Part shown: positions 8,889-17,071 of the stretch, piece by piece
Layout: each line of letters opens with the position of its first letter
Numbering within the stretch: the stretch's first letter is position 1
Assembly (NCBI GenBank): GCA_947174495.1
Contig: CAMWJC010000023.1
Coordinates: 1-41,831 of the forward strand
Direction: 5' to 3'
DNA length: 41,831 bases
Origin: an uncultured Lachnospiraceae bacterium
GTDB lineage: Bacteria > Bacillota > Clostridia > Lachnospirales > Lachnospiraceae
Program-made: the position numbers and the translations under genes
The notes under the pieces: model-generated
The model's input: only the letters and a program-made list of their open reading frames with translations
Told to the model about the DNA's origin: nothing
The model's database searches: none

Positions 8889-8916
8889 AAGATTTTATTT
8901 TAAAGAAGGAGAGAAT

Positions 8917-9645
8917 ATGAAGATCATTAAAGCAAAAGACTATAATGACATGAGCAGGAAGGCTGCCAATATCATATCGGCGCAGGTGATTATGAAACCC
9001 AACTGCGTTCTGGGACTTGCTACCGGCTCTACGCCAATCGGAACCTATGCCCAGTTAGTTGACTGGTATCAGAAAGGAGATTTGGATTTTTCGGAGGTAA
9101 CGACGGTCAATTTGGATGAATATAAAGGGTTGACCAGAGAAAATGAACAAAGCTATTATTATTTTATGAACGAAAACCTGTTCAGTAAGGTTAACATTAA
9201 TCTGGAGCGTACTTTTCTGCCGGATGGAACGGAGCCTGACAGTGATAAGGCATGCAGGGATTACAATAAGGTGATTGCCGATGTGGGCGGCGTTGATCTG
9301 CAGCTTTTGGGTCTGGGACATAACGGCCATATAGGGTTTAATGAGCCCGGAATGGCTTTTGAGGCAGAGACTCACTGTATAAATCTGACAGAATCTACTA
9401 TGAAAGCAAACCAGAGGTTTTTTGCTTCCATGGAAGATGTGCCCCGTCAGGCATATACGATGGGAATCAAAACGATCATGCAGGCGAAAAAGATTCTGAT
9501 TGTTGTCAGTGGAGCGGACAAGGCAGCGATTGTTAAGGAAGCATTTTTCGGACCGATTACGCCGAAGGTACAGGCTTCTGTATTGCAGCTTCATAACGAT
9601 GTAACTCTGGTGGCCGATGAGGCAGCATTGTCTGAAATTAGTTAG
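8917..9645 (+). CDS. nagB: Glucosamine-6-phosphate deaminase
   Basis: A 242-residue cytosolic enzyme converting glucosamine-6-phosphate to fructose-6-phosphate and ammonia. Recognised motifs are the phosphate loop LATGSTP, D67 in VNLDEYKGL (enolisation base) and GLGHNGHIGFNEPG with H138 and E143 (catalytic triad). The position of E. coli Asp141 is Asn136 here, as in other Gram-positive NagB proteins. The length is that of the short, monomer-type NagB lacking the long C-terminal allosteric extension of E. coli (266 residues). The ribosome binding site is AAGGAGAG. It lies behind an intrinsic terminator and 34 bp before nagA. Confidence 0.96.
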   Translation: MKIIKAKDYNDMSRKAANIISAQVIMKPNCVLGLATGSTPIGTYAQLVDWYQKGDLDFSEVTTVNLDEYKGLTRENEQSYYYFMNENLFSKVNINLERTFLPDGTEPDSDKACRDYNKVIADVGGVDLQLLGLGHNGHIGFNEPGMAFEAETHCINLTESTMKANQRFFASMEDVPRQAYTMGIKTIMQAKKILIVVSGADKAAIVKEAFFGPITPKVQASVLQLHNDVTLVADEAALSEIS

Positions 9646-9679
9646 ATATCCGAATAGTATTTGAAGGGAGATGATTTCC

Positions 9680-10816
9680 ATGATTATTAAAAATGCCTGT
9701 GTATATACGGAAGATGGAATATTTCTGAATAAGGATATTTATATAAGAGACGGTCTTTTTGTGGATAGCAGGGAAGTGGCGGATGACGGGGCTGAGATTG
9801 ACGCAGCCGGATGTCTGGCAATTCCCGGGCTTACGGACATCCACTTTCATGGTTGTATGAGCCATGATCTTTGCGATGGAACCCGAGAGGCGATTGATGC
9901 TATGGCAGCATATGAGGCTTCAGTGGGAGTGACCAATATTGTGCCTGCGACTATGACGCTTTCCGAGGATATGCTGCTTACGATCTGTCGCGAGGTTAAG
10001 ACGTATGCAGAAGAAGGAGTTCAGGATAAAAGAGCGCATTTCTGGGGGATTAACATGGAAGGGCCCTTCGTAGCACCGGCCAAAAAGGGTGCACAGAATG
10101 GAGAATATATCTGTAATCCGGATGTCGCCATGTTTGACCGGCTGAATGAAGCGTCCGGAAATCTGGTGAAACTTCTTGACATAGCGCCGGAGCAGGAAGG
10201 GGCCATGGAACTGATAGAAAAAAGGCATAAGGAAGTTGTCATTTCATTAGCGCATACCTGTGCAGACTATGACACAGCTGTTAAGGCTTTTGAAAAAGGT
10301 GCAAGTCATGTGACTCATCTTTATAATGCCATGAATCCTTATACACACCGGGCACCTGGATTGATCGGTGCAGCGGCCGATAAGAAGGGAGTTGAAGTTG
10401 AACTGATCTGTGATGGCGTGCACATTCATCCAGCGTCAGTTCGGACAACTTTTAAGATCTTTGGGGATGACAGAATTATTCTGATCAGTGACAGCATGAG
10501 AGCTACTGGCTTAGAGGATGGAGATTACACGTTGGGCGGACAGTATGTGAAAGTGACGGGAAACCTTGCAGCATTAAAGGACGGCACGATTGCCGGTTCC
10601 GTGACCAATCTTTTGGACTGCATGCGTACGGCAGTGCTTAAGATGGGGATTCCGTTAGAGTCTGCGGTAAAATGTGCTGCGGTAAATCCGGCAAAGAGTG
10701 TTGGGATATATGATTGCTGCGGAAGTATTTCAACTGGGAAAGTTGCGGATGTGATCCTTTTGGAGAAGGAGGATCTTGCCTTGAGGCAGGTGATCTTAAG
10801 AGGGGAGCCATTATGA
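9680..10816 (+). CDS. nagA: N-acetylglucosamine-6-phosphate deacetylase
   Basis: A 378-residue amidohydrolase-superfamily enzyme that removes acetate from GlcNAc-6-P, supplying NagB. Metal and catalytic motifs are visible: DIHFHGC near residue 55, NMEGPF (metal-ligand Glu), LAHTCADY and HLYNAMNPY (His ligands), and ISDSMRATG with the catalytic Asp. Two in-frame ATGs compete: 9671 directly abuts GAAGGGAG, whereas 9680 has the normal spacing of 9 and gives the usual N-terminus MIIKNACVYT, so 9680 is chosen. It ends the nag gene group. The first copy of the structured repeat begins 14 bp after its stop codon. Confidence 0.96.
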   Translation: MIIKNACVYTEDGIFLNKDIYIRDGLFVDSREVADDGAEIDAAGCLAIPGLTDIHFHGCMSHDLCDGTREAIDAMAAYEASVGVTNIVPATMTLSEDMLLTICREVKTYAEEGVQDKRAHFWGINMEGPFVAPAKKGAQNGEYICNPDVAMFDRLNEASGNLVKLLDIAPEQEGAMELIEKRHKEVVISLAHTCADYDTAVKAFEKGASHVTHLYNAMNPYTHRAPGLIGAAADKKGVEVELICDGVHIHPASVRTTFKIFGDDRIILISDSMRATGLEDGDYTLGGQYVKVTGNLAALKDGTIAGSVTNLLDCMRTAVLKMGIPLESAVKCAAVNPAKSVGIYDCCGSISTGKVADVILLEKEDLALRQVILRGEPL

Positions 10817-10830
10817 GAAGCGTTATTAAG

Positions 10831-11210
10831 TTAACGTTTAGCTGAGTTTCAAATAGAAATATGAAAACCCGGATAGAATCAAATTCTACGTCGCCACGCT
10901 CGATAAAGCGTTCGCGAATTGGCTCCTTTAGAATTTGATTCAATCCGGGTTTTAACTTATTGGCTAACGTGAAACTAGCTAATGACTCCACTACAGTCGC
11001 TCAATCTACTATCTGGCTAATTGCTAGAGAGTGGACCATTTCACCTTAGTGAAGTTCTCAGTTGGGCTTTGCGTCATTCAACAATCCAGCTCCGATGAAA
11101 AGAAATCCTTGAGGAAACAATTCGCGAACGCTTTATCGAGCGTGTTGACGAGAGGCTTTCTTTTCATCGGAGCGGATGTCTCGCATATGCATACCCCAGC
11201 TAAACGTTAA
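10831..11210 (+). repeat. Structured intergenic repeat, copy 1 (380 bp)
   Basis: Bounded by perfect 14-bp terminal inverted repeats, TTAACGTTTAGCTG (10831-10844) and its complement (11197-11210). Hairpin A has 25-nt arms at 10864-10888 and 10929-10953 with one mismatch and ends in GGGTTTT. Hairpin B has 17-bp perfect arms at 11089-11105 and 11157-11173. A central region can also pair (AATGAC 10981 with GTCATT 11073; TCCACT 10987 with AGTGGA 11030). A 26-nt motif caps both hairpins, at 10895-10920 and in reverse complement at 11119-11144. No coding frame is preserved among copies and no target-site duplication is visible. It could be a MITE-like mobile element or a structured noncoding RNA. 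It fills most of 10817-11363. Confidence 0.9.
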
Positions 11211-11271
11211 ATCAACTCTATAGCCACTGAAATGAAAATGTCTTGATTGCTCCCAAGGATAAAAAAACACT

Positions 11272-11300
11272 TTGCGGATAAAATATTTTAAGGATATAAT
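11272..11300 (+). promoter_or_regulatory. Promoter of the D,D-carboxypeptidase gene
   Basis: TTGCGG (11272-11277) and TATAAT (11295-11300) are 17 bp apart, just downstream of repeat copy 1 and 63 bp before the start codon. Confidence 0.72.
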
Positions 11301-11363
11301 AAATAAGAGTATGATTAAGAGCACCGGATCTAAAACGGTTGAAAGTATAAAGGAGCTTTATAA

Positions 11364-12608
11364 GTGGATTTGAAGGATAATATGGAAGAAGAAGCCCGGG
11401 CGCGGCGCATGCAGAGAATAAAGAAGATGCAGCAAGAGAAGCAAAGGCAGATACTGCTGCGCAGAATAGTCAAACATGCAGCGCCGTATGCGGCAGCTGT
11501 TGCGTTGCTGATTCTTGTAGTGTGGACGGGAATGGAACTGGCCGGGCACAGAAAAGAAGAGGACAGAGCAGAAATTGACCATTTGGGTCAGGAAGGAATA
11601 ATGCATGATGACGACAGCATTACTGTAAATGACAATAATGTCATAAACCCGGAAACCATTTCGCCTGATCCGGCAGAACAGGGGATTGTGACAGCAGAAT
11701 CTTCCCAGACGGATCAAAAGGCTGAAATTGTGGAAAATCAAAAGCATTATCAGGCGAAGGAAACGAAGGATACCCTCAGTCTTGGGGATGAGATTATCAG
11801 CAAATATGCAATAATGATTGATCTGGACAGTGACAGCATCCTTGCGGAAAAGGGTTCAAAAGAAATCATCAGTCCGGCATCTATGACGAAGATTTTAACC
11901 GTGCTTGTGGCAGCCGAGCGTTTGGGAGATCTGGAGAGATTGGATGAAACTTTTACAATAACACTGGAAATTACGGATTACGGTTATGTTCATAAGTGCA
12001 GCAGTGCAGGCTTTTTGGCGGATGAGACAGTAACTGTGCGTGATCTGTTTTATGGGACGATCCTTCCTTCCGGAGCAGAGGCAGCAGTGGCGTTGGCTAC
12101 TTATATAGCGGGCAGCCAGGAGGCGTTTGTAGAACTGATGAATGAAAAGCTGGATCAGATGGGTCTTTCAGACACAGCACACATGACAAATTGTGTGGGA
12201 ATTTATGACGAAGACCATTATTGCACAATTTATGATATTGCCATGATTCTGGAAGCAGCCATTGATAATGACTTGTGCAGGGAAGTTTTAGCCGCTCATA
12301 CGTACCAAACATCAAAGACAGAGCAGCATCCGGACGGAATTATAATTTCCAACTGGTTTTTGCGCCGGATCGAGGATCATGATACTGGTGGTGAGGTGGT
12401 CTGCGGTAAGACGGGATTTGTGGCACAGTCAAATAGCTGCGCGGCAAGCTATGGAGTTGACCATGATGGAAATGAATACATCTGTGTGACAGCAGACGCA
12501 ATCAACCAGTTTAAATGTATTAACGATCATGTAGCACTTTACAAGCAGTTTTCCAAGGGGAAAAGCCAGACGGGAAGCGAAGAGGATATAGATAAAGAAG
12601 CAGGATGA
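11364..12608 (+). CDS. D-alanyl-D-alanine carboxypeptidase (peptidase S11, DacA/DacF-like)
   Basis: A 414-residue membrane-anchored penicillin-binding protein that trims the terminal D-Ala of peptidoglycan stem peptides. A basic, helical N-terminus (1-37, many Arg/Lys/Gln) precedes one TM helix (about 39-58) and an acidic linker to about 145; the catalytic domain faces outside. The SxxK motif is S173-M-T-K176, the second motif is S236-G-A rather than the usual SxN, and KTG is at 349-351. N-terminal anchoring with a long linker differs from classical DacA, which has a signal peptide and a C-terminal amphipathic anchor; the beta-sheet tail domain is also absent. The start is GTG 11364 with AAGGAG 8 bases upstream. 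It lies alone, followed by its own terminator. Confidence 0.9.
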   Translation: MDLKDNMEEEARARRMQRIKKMQQEKQRQILLRRIVKHAAPYAAAVALLILVVWTGMELAGHRKEEDRAEIDHLGQEGIMHDDDSITVNDNNVINPETISPDPAEQGIVTAESSQTDQKAEIVENQKHYQAKETKDTLSLGDEIISKYAIMIDLDSDSILAEKGSKEIISPASMTKILTVLVAAERLGDLERLDETFTITLEITDYGYVHKCSSAGFLADETVTVRDLFYGTILPSGAEAAVALATYIAGSQEAFVELMNEKLDQMGLSDTAHMTNCVGIYDEDHYCTIYDIAMILEAAIDNDLCREVLAAHTYQTSKTEQHPDGIIISNWFLRRIEDHDTGGEVVCGKTGFVAQSNSCAASYGVDHDGNEYICVTADAINQFKCINDHVALYKQFSKGKSQTGSEEDIDKEAG

Positions 12609-12611
12609 AGG

Positions 12612-12656
12612 AAGAACTGTCGTATAGCATAAAACTATACCGGCGGTTCTTTTTTA
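12612..12656 (+). terminator. Terminator after the carboxypeptidase gene
   Basis: AGAACTG pairs with CGGTTCT around an inner ATAG/CTAT hairpin, followed by a T-run. It begins four bases after the stop codon. Confidence 0.88.
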
Positions 12657-12703
12657 GGTGATAGAAAGCTATTGTTATTTACGGATACAGACCGGCCTGG
12701 TGA

Positions 12704-12762
12704 CTCAAATGTGAAACACGTTTACAAAACGGGAAAGTCGGACTGTAATCGACTCATTTGAG
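12704..12762 (+). other. Unassigned nested inverted repeat
   Basis: CTCAAATG (12704-12711) is complementary to CATTTGAG (12755-12762), and AGTCG (12736-12740) to CGACT (12750-12754), so the two 3' arms are contiguous and the 5' arms are split by 24 nt. It lies between the carboxypeptidase terminator and the chemoreceptor promoter, with no T-run after it. No known riboswitch motif was recognised. Confidence 0.45.
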
Positions 12763-12831
12763 GAAGGTGCTTGCGAATTATACCGTAAAAAGTGTAAATT
12801 GTACCAATAAGAAAATTCACTAACAATATTT

Positions 12832-12840
12832 TGATATAAT
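12832..12840 (+). promoter_or_regulatory. Extended -10 promoter of the chemoreceptor gene
   Basis: TGATATAAT provides an extended -10 (TG-N-TATAAT, hexamer at 12835-12840). No good -35 is seen 17 bp upstream, which is tolerable for extended -10 promoters. It lies 49 bp before the GTG start. Confidence 0.6.
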
Positions 12841-12888
12841 AATAAAGTTGCAGTAAAAATACAAGTGAGGATGAAAAGAGGTGCGATT

Positions 12889-14889
12889 GTGTTAAAAACA
12901 ATTAAAGGAAGACTTACTGCTAGTGTAATCGGCATTGTTGTGGGAAGTATTCTTCTGACTACAGCAGGAATTATTGTGATTGCCGGAAGGCGTATGATCG
13001 CAGATCAGACACAGGCTTTGCAGCTTAATGCTGATAAATATGCGGAGGAAATCAATACATGGATCGAAAATGAGAAGATGTTAGCAGACGGAACTGCAGA
13101 TAGCGTAGGAGCCGGTAAAAACACAGGCGACGAATTTGTTCAAGCCATCGTGGATGCGCATGCGGCAGGTAGAGAAGAACTTTTGAATCTGTATTGCGGT
13201 ACCAGTGACGGAAGATTTATTCAGTCCAACAGGGAGGCAGAGATACCGGAAGGATATAATCCAGTGGAACGCGGCTGGTATCAGAAGGCTGCCAAAGAGG
13301 GAACTGTTATCGTGACGGATCCTTATTGGGATGTGCTTACAAACCAAATGTGTACTACGATTGCAGCACCGGTTTACATAAATGATGAATTGGCAGGAGT
13401 CATTGGACTGGATGTGACGCTGGGAACTGTAACAGATCTGACAAAAAGCATTCATTATGACGATGGCGTATATGGCTTTCTGGCGGACAGCAGCGGGCAG
13501 TATGTAGCGCATGAAAATAAAGAATACGAGCCTACGGAAAATGCGGCGGTTGCGGTTGTAGATGTGATTCCGGGGCTGGAGGGAATGCTTCAGGGAATTG
13601 AAAGCGGGGTTAAGAAGCTTACCGATTATGATGAAAGTACTTGTTATTTTGCAGTATCCGGAATTGAGGGCAGCAATTGGAAGCTGGGAGTTGTGGTACC
13701 GGCTTCTAATGTCACAGCATCTCTTGTTGCCATGATCGTGATGGTAATGGTGATTGCACTTGTGATTATTGGATTGGTTGCATTATTTATGGCAGGACTC
13801 ATCGGAAAGATGCTGGCACCGATACAGATGCTGAAGCAGTTTGCTTCCGGAGATTTCTCAGAAAATGCGATTAGTGAAAAAGCAATTCCCAGTGAATACA
13901 AAAATGAAACAGAGCAGATTAAGACAGCTACAACGGAAGTTAAGCAACAGATCAGGGGAATCATTTTGAATACAAAGCAGGAAGCAGAGAGTATCAGTAC
14001 AATTGCTGAGGGTACATCTGCCAAAATGACAGTTTTAAACGGAAATATATCTGATATCTCCGGACTGGTCAGTGCGGTTATGGATCAGACCACGCAGGCA
14101 AAAGAACTGACCGAGAGTATAAGGAATAACGGACAGGAGTTAGGAGGCGCGATAGAAAGCGTGGTAAGAAAAGCAGGGGAAGCAGCTAAACAGTCCGGTA
14201 ATATTATGGAAAAGGCAGGACGGCTGCACGAAAATTCACGGCAGTCTGCCGGAGAATCGGTTGCGCTTTATCAGGAGACCAGAGAAGATCTGGAAAAGGC
14301 AATTGCAGACAGCCGGAAGGTACATGAAATTGATACTTTGACCGAAGAAATACTTTCTATTAGCTCCCAGACCAATCTTTTGGCGTTAAATGCCTCCATA
14401 GAAGCAGCGAGGGCGGGTGAAGCCGGAAAAGGTTTTGCTGTTGTTGCAGAGGAGATCAGGCAGTTGGCAGATGATTCAAGACAGGCAGTGGATAAGATAC
14501 GAAAGGTGACAGAGAGTGTGATAAAGAATGTTGCTTTTCTGTCAGAAAGTTCCGTAAAACTTTTAGATTTTATGAATGAAAAGGTCATGGAAGATTATAA
14601 GGGAATGACAGAGCTTGCAGAAATGTATCAGAAGGATGCTGCATTTTATAATGATATTTCCGGAGAGCTGGGGACGTCCTCCCGGGAAATGAGCGCAAGT
14701 ATGGACGAAATCAATGAATCGATTGCTGCTATTACAGAACTTGTAGGTGAGATCGCCGATTCCGTACAGAGCATGGAAAACTCGGCAGAAAATTCAAATG
14801 AGAATTCGGAAGCGGTAATGAAGCAGATGGAAGAGTTATTCCACTTAAGCGGACTTTTGAATCGGACAGTGGCATCCTTTAAAGTATAA
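12889..14889 (+). CDS. Methyl-accepting chemotaxis protein with dCache sensor
   Basis: A 666-residue transmembrane receptor. TM1 is about 9-33, an extracellular dCache domain about 35-270, TM2 about 275-304, then a HAMP-like segment and a coiled-coil signalling domain. The conserved hairpin tip ([20 protein letters not shown]) is at about 489-508 and would contact CheA/CheW. In the Cache domain, RGWYQKA, TDPYWD and GVIGLDVTL resemble the Arg-Trp-Tyr...Tyr...Asp pattern of amino-acid or amine-binding dCache domains; the ligand is inference. GTG 12889 is preferred because GAGGTG precedes it by 6 bases, giving MLKTIKGRL; upstream in-frame starts at 12865 and 12871 lack a spaced ribosome binding site. 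A two-component system follows after 43 bp, suggesting joint expression. Confidence 0.94.
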   Translation: MLKTIKGRLTASVIGIVVGSILLTTAGIIVIAGRRMIADQTQALQLNADKYAEEINTWIENEKMLADGTADSVGAGKNTGDEFVQAIVDAHAAGREELLNLYCGTSDGRFIQSNREAEIPEGYNPVERGWYQKAAKEGTVIVTDPYWDVLTNQMCTTIAAPVYINDELAGVIGLDVTLGTVTDLTKSIHYDDGVYGFLADSSGQYVAHENKEYEPTENAAVAVVDVIPGLEGMLQGIESGVKKLTDYDESTCYFAVSGIEGSNWKLGVVVPASNVTASLVAMIVMVMVIALVIIGLVALFMAGLIGKMLAPIQMLKQFASGDFSENAISEKAIPSEYKNETEQIKTATTEVKQQIRGIILNTKQEAESISTIAEGTSAKMTVLNGNISDISGLVSAVMDQTTQAKELTESIRNNGQELGGAIESVVRKAGEAAKQSGNIMEKAGRLHENSRQSAGESVALYQETREDLEKAIADSRKVHEIDTLTEEILSISSQTNLLALNASIEAARAGEAGKGFAVVAEEIRQLADDSRQAVDKIRKVTESVIKNVAFLSESSVKLLDFMNEKVMEDYKGMTELAEMYQKDAAFYNDISGELGTSSREMSASMDEINESIAAITELVGEIADSVQSMENSAENSNENSEAVMKQMEELFHLSGLLNRTVASFKV

Positions 14890-14932
14890 AATGTCAGAAG
14901 GGCAGTGTTGACAAAGGAGGCGAAGGTAAGAT

Positions 14933-16252
14933 ATGTTAGGTGGTTCTGTATATATAGCAATACTCCGGTTTGCGCTCAATCTTGCGGGGACAAGTCTTTT
15001 GTTTTTTCTGATGAGCGAATCCAGGTTTGGAGTAAAGAAAACGGTAGTCTGCTGCGTAAGCTTTAGTGTAATTGCCGTTGCGCTGGGGAGTATATGGTAT
15101 GTAATTGACTGGGAAAGCTGTGTAAAGATGGTAGCCCTTGTGTTGTATATATGTTTTGCTGTTTTTGCGGTTTTCATGAGTGCAGACCCTATCTTTTTGT
15201 CAGTATATAAGCTGGCGTTGACATTCTATTTATTGGCAGTATTCCTTGTAGGAGGAATTGAGGTTTCTGTTCTTTTTTTCCAGAGAAACGTGTGGGCAGA
15301 TATTGTTACAAGAATTCTGCTGATTGTGATGATGACTCTATTTATTAACAAAGTAATAAAGAAACCGATTCGGGAATTTGCCTGTTATGTTGAGAAGGAA
15401 CTGGACCGGGTCAGCGCTGCCGTTATGACGATCAGCATTTTGTTCGGAATCGGGTTTATTTTGAATCCAAATATTAAAGAGATGACGCCATACCGACTTT
15501 TTCAGATTGCCATGAACTTTTTTCTTACAGGCGCACTACAGCTTTTGGTGTTCCGGCTTTATACGCACATCGGCAAAGAACGGGAATATCAGAAGGAGAA
15601 CCAGCTTATGAAGATGAATCACAGGCTGCTTGAGAGAAACGTGGAGATTATGGAGGAGTCGGTGAAGGAAGGCAGGAGAATCCGGCATGATGCCAGACAT
15701 CATAATGCAGTTATGGCAGAGTACGCCAGAAGGGGACAGAATGAAGAATTGTTACAATATTTAAAGGAATATGAGAGGGAGATGGACGAAAACGTAGAAG
15801 AGACCATCTGCGCTAATATTGCAGTCAACAATCTTCTTGCTGCATATACAAGAAAGGCGAGGAAGGAACAGATCAAAGTCACTATGGATGTGGAGCTGGG
15901 CAGAAATCTTACGATACCTAATATTGATCTGGTAACAATACTTGCCAATGCCTATGAGAATGCCATTTATGGCTGCATTGAAGTGAAAAAGCAGTCGCCG
16001 GAGAGAGAATGTTTTATTCACCTTATGATTAAGAGAAAGAAAAATAAGCTGGTCATTTGCTGCAGCAACACCTGCAGGCTGGAAACGGAACTGAAGGACG
16101 GACAGCCGAAACCGGAATTTACCGGTGGCATTGGTGTGCTGAGTATCATTAAAACAGCGGAAAACTTTGATGGGGAATATGATTTTAAGAATGATAACGG
16201 GGTATTTGTGTTCCGGCTGATTATGAAAATTCCCATGGCAGAGACTGTGTAA
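14933..16252 (+). CDS. AgrC-like sensor histidine kinase (GHKL)
   Basis: A 439-residue membrane kinase with six hydrophobic segments in residues 5-210, a short coiled coil (about 215-248) and a cytoplasmic kinase core. The phospho-acceptor is H252 in RRIRHDARHH. The ATP-binding domain has the N box at N343 (ANAYENAI) and a G box GGIGVLSI (398-405). This is the polytopic sensor plus GHKL ATPase layout of AgrC/ComD-type kinases that usually sense peptides; no peptide precursor gene lies next to it, so the signal is unknown. ATG 14933 has AAGGAGG about 12 bases upstream. The partner regulator starts 39 bp downstream. Confidence 0.92.
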   Translation: MLGGSVYIAILRFALNLAGTSLLFFLMSESRFGVKKTVVCCVSFSVIAVALGSIWYVIDWESCVKMVALVLYICFAVFAVFMSADPIFLSVYKLALTFYLLAVFLVGGIEVSVLFFQRNVWADIVTRILLIVMMTLFINKVIKKPIREFACYVEKELDRVSAAVMTISILFGIGFILNPNIKEMTPYRLFQIAMNFFLTGALQLLVFRLYTHIGKEREYQKENQLMKMNHRLLERNVEIMEESVKEGRRIRHDARHHNAVMAEYARRGQNEELLQYLKEYEREMDENVEETICANIAVNNLLAAYTRKARKEQIKVTMDVELGRNLTIPNIDLVTILANAYENAIYGCIEVKKQSPERECFIHLMIKRKKNKLVICCSNTCRLETELKDGQPKPEFTGGIGVLSIIKTAENFDGEYDFKNDNGVFVFRLIMKIPMAETV

Positions 16253-16291
16253 AGTGTGGTATGATATATTTAGGTGGAAGAGGTGCCGTTC

Positions 16292-17026
16292 ATGTATTTG
16301 ATAGCGCTTTGTGATGACGAGACAGCAGAGCTTAATAAAACAGAACAGATAATCAGTGAATATGAAAAGAAATATCCGGGAATCGATTTTTTGATAGAGC
16401 GGTTTGAAAATGCAAATGAATTGCTTTACAAGGTGAGAGAAAAAGATTATGCGCCGGATTTTATATTTATGGATATTTATATGCCGGATAAAATGGGAAC
16501 AGATGTGGTCAGGGAACTGCGCGGTATGGGCAATGAAAGCAAAGTGATTTTTTTGACCACTTCCAAAGAGCATGCGCTTGAAGCTTATAGCATGGATGCA
16601 GTACAATATCTGGTGAAGCCTATATCTGAAGAAACGTTGTTTTCGGTGCTGGACAGATTTTCATCGGTAATGGAAGAAAAACGAACCCGATACCTTTTGT
16701 TCAAAATTGAGGGGAAAATACAACGTGTAGCAGCAAATGATATCGTATATTGTGAAGCGCAAGGAAAAATACAACGTCTGTATCTTGCGGATCATATGCA
16801 GTATGTTTTGCGTATGACCATGTCAGAAATTTATGAGATGCTTTCCCGTTATCCGGAGTTTGTGAGGGTGGGGATTGCTTATATTGTGAATCTGGAACAT
16901 GTAGATAATCTGAACGCGCGGGAGGTGCAGATGGACAACGGGAAAAAAATATATCTGCCCAGAGGCTCATATCAGCCGCTGCGGGAAAGATACTTTGGAT
17001 ATTATTGTGGTGAGGAACAGGGCTGA
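16292..17026 (+). CDS. LytTR-family response regulator
   Basis: A 244-residue response regulator. The receiver domain (1-125) has acidic residues D8-D9, phospho-acceptor D61 in FIFMDIYMPDK, T89 and K109 in YLVKPI. The LytTR DNA-binding domain covers about 134-238 (YCEAQGKIQ, FVRVGIAYIVNLEHVD, LPRGSY). It pairs with the upstream AgrC-like kinase. The ATG at 16292 is chosen over an in-frame GTG at 16274 because GAAGAGGTG precedes it and the receiver fold begins directly (MYLIALCDDE). Likely targets are promoters with LytTR direct repeats; I did not identify any nearby. Confidence 0.94.
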   Translation: MYLIALCDDETAELNKTEQIISEYEKKYPGIDFLIERFENANELLYKVREKDYAPDFIFMDIYMPDKMGTDVVRELRGMGNESKVIFLTTSKEHALEAYSMDAVQYLVKPISEETLFSVLDRFSSVMEEKRTRYLLFKIEGKIQRVAANDIVYCEAQGKIQRLYLADHMQYVLRMTMSEIYEMLSRYPEFVRVGIAYIVNLEHVDNLNAREVQMDNGKKIYLPRGSYQPLRERYFGYYCGEEQG

Positions 17027-17071
17027 CAACAGTTGCAGATGGAAAAGAAAACAGCGGGAGAGGAATTGGTT

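Noticed and set aside
10831..11210. CRISPR array or leader
   Set aside because: There are repeated motifs but no regular repeat-spacer pattern; the motif occurs once per hairpin in opposite orientations, and no cas genes are present.
12661..12860. c-di-GMP riboswitch ahead of the chemoreceptor
   Set aside because: The conserved core sequences of either c-di-GMP riboswitch class are not present; only an unassigned inverted repeat was seen.
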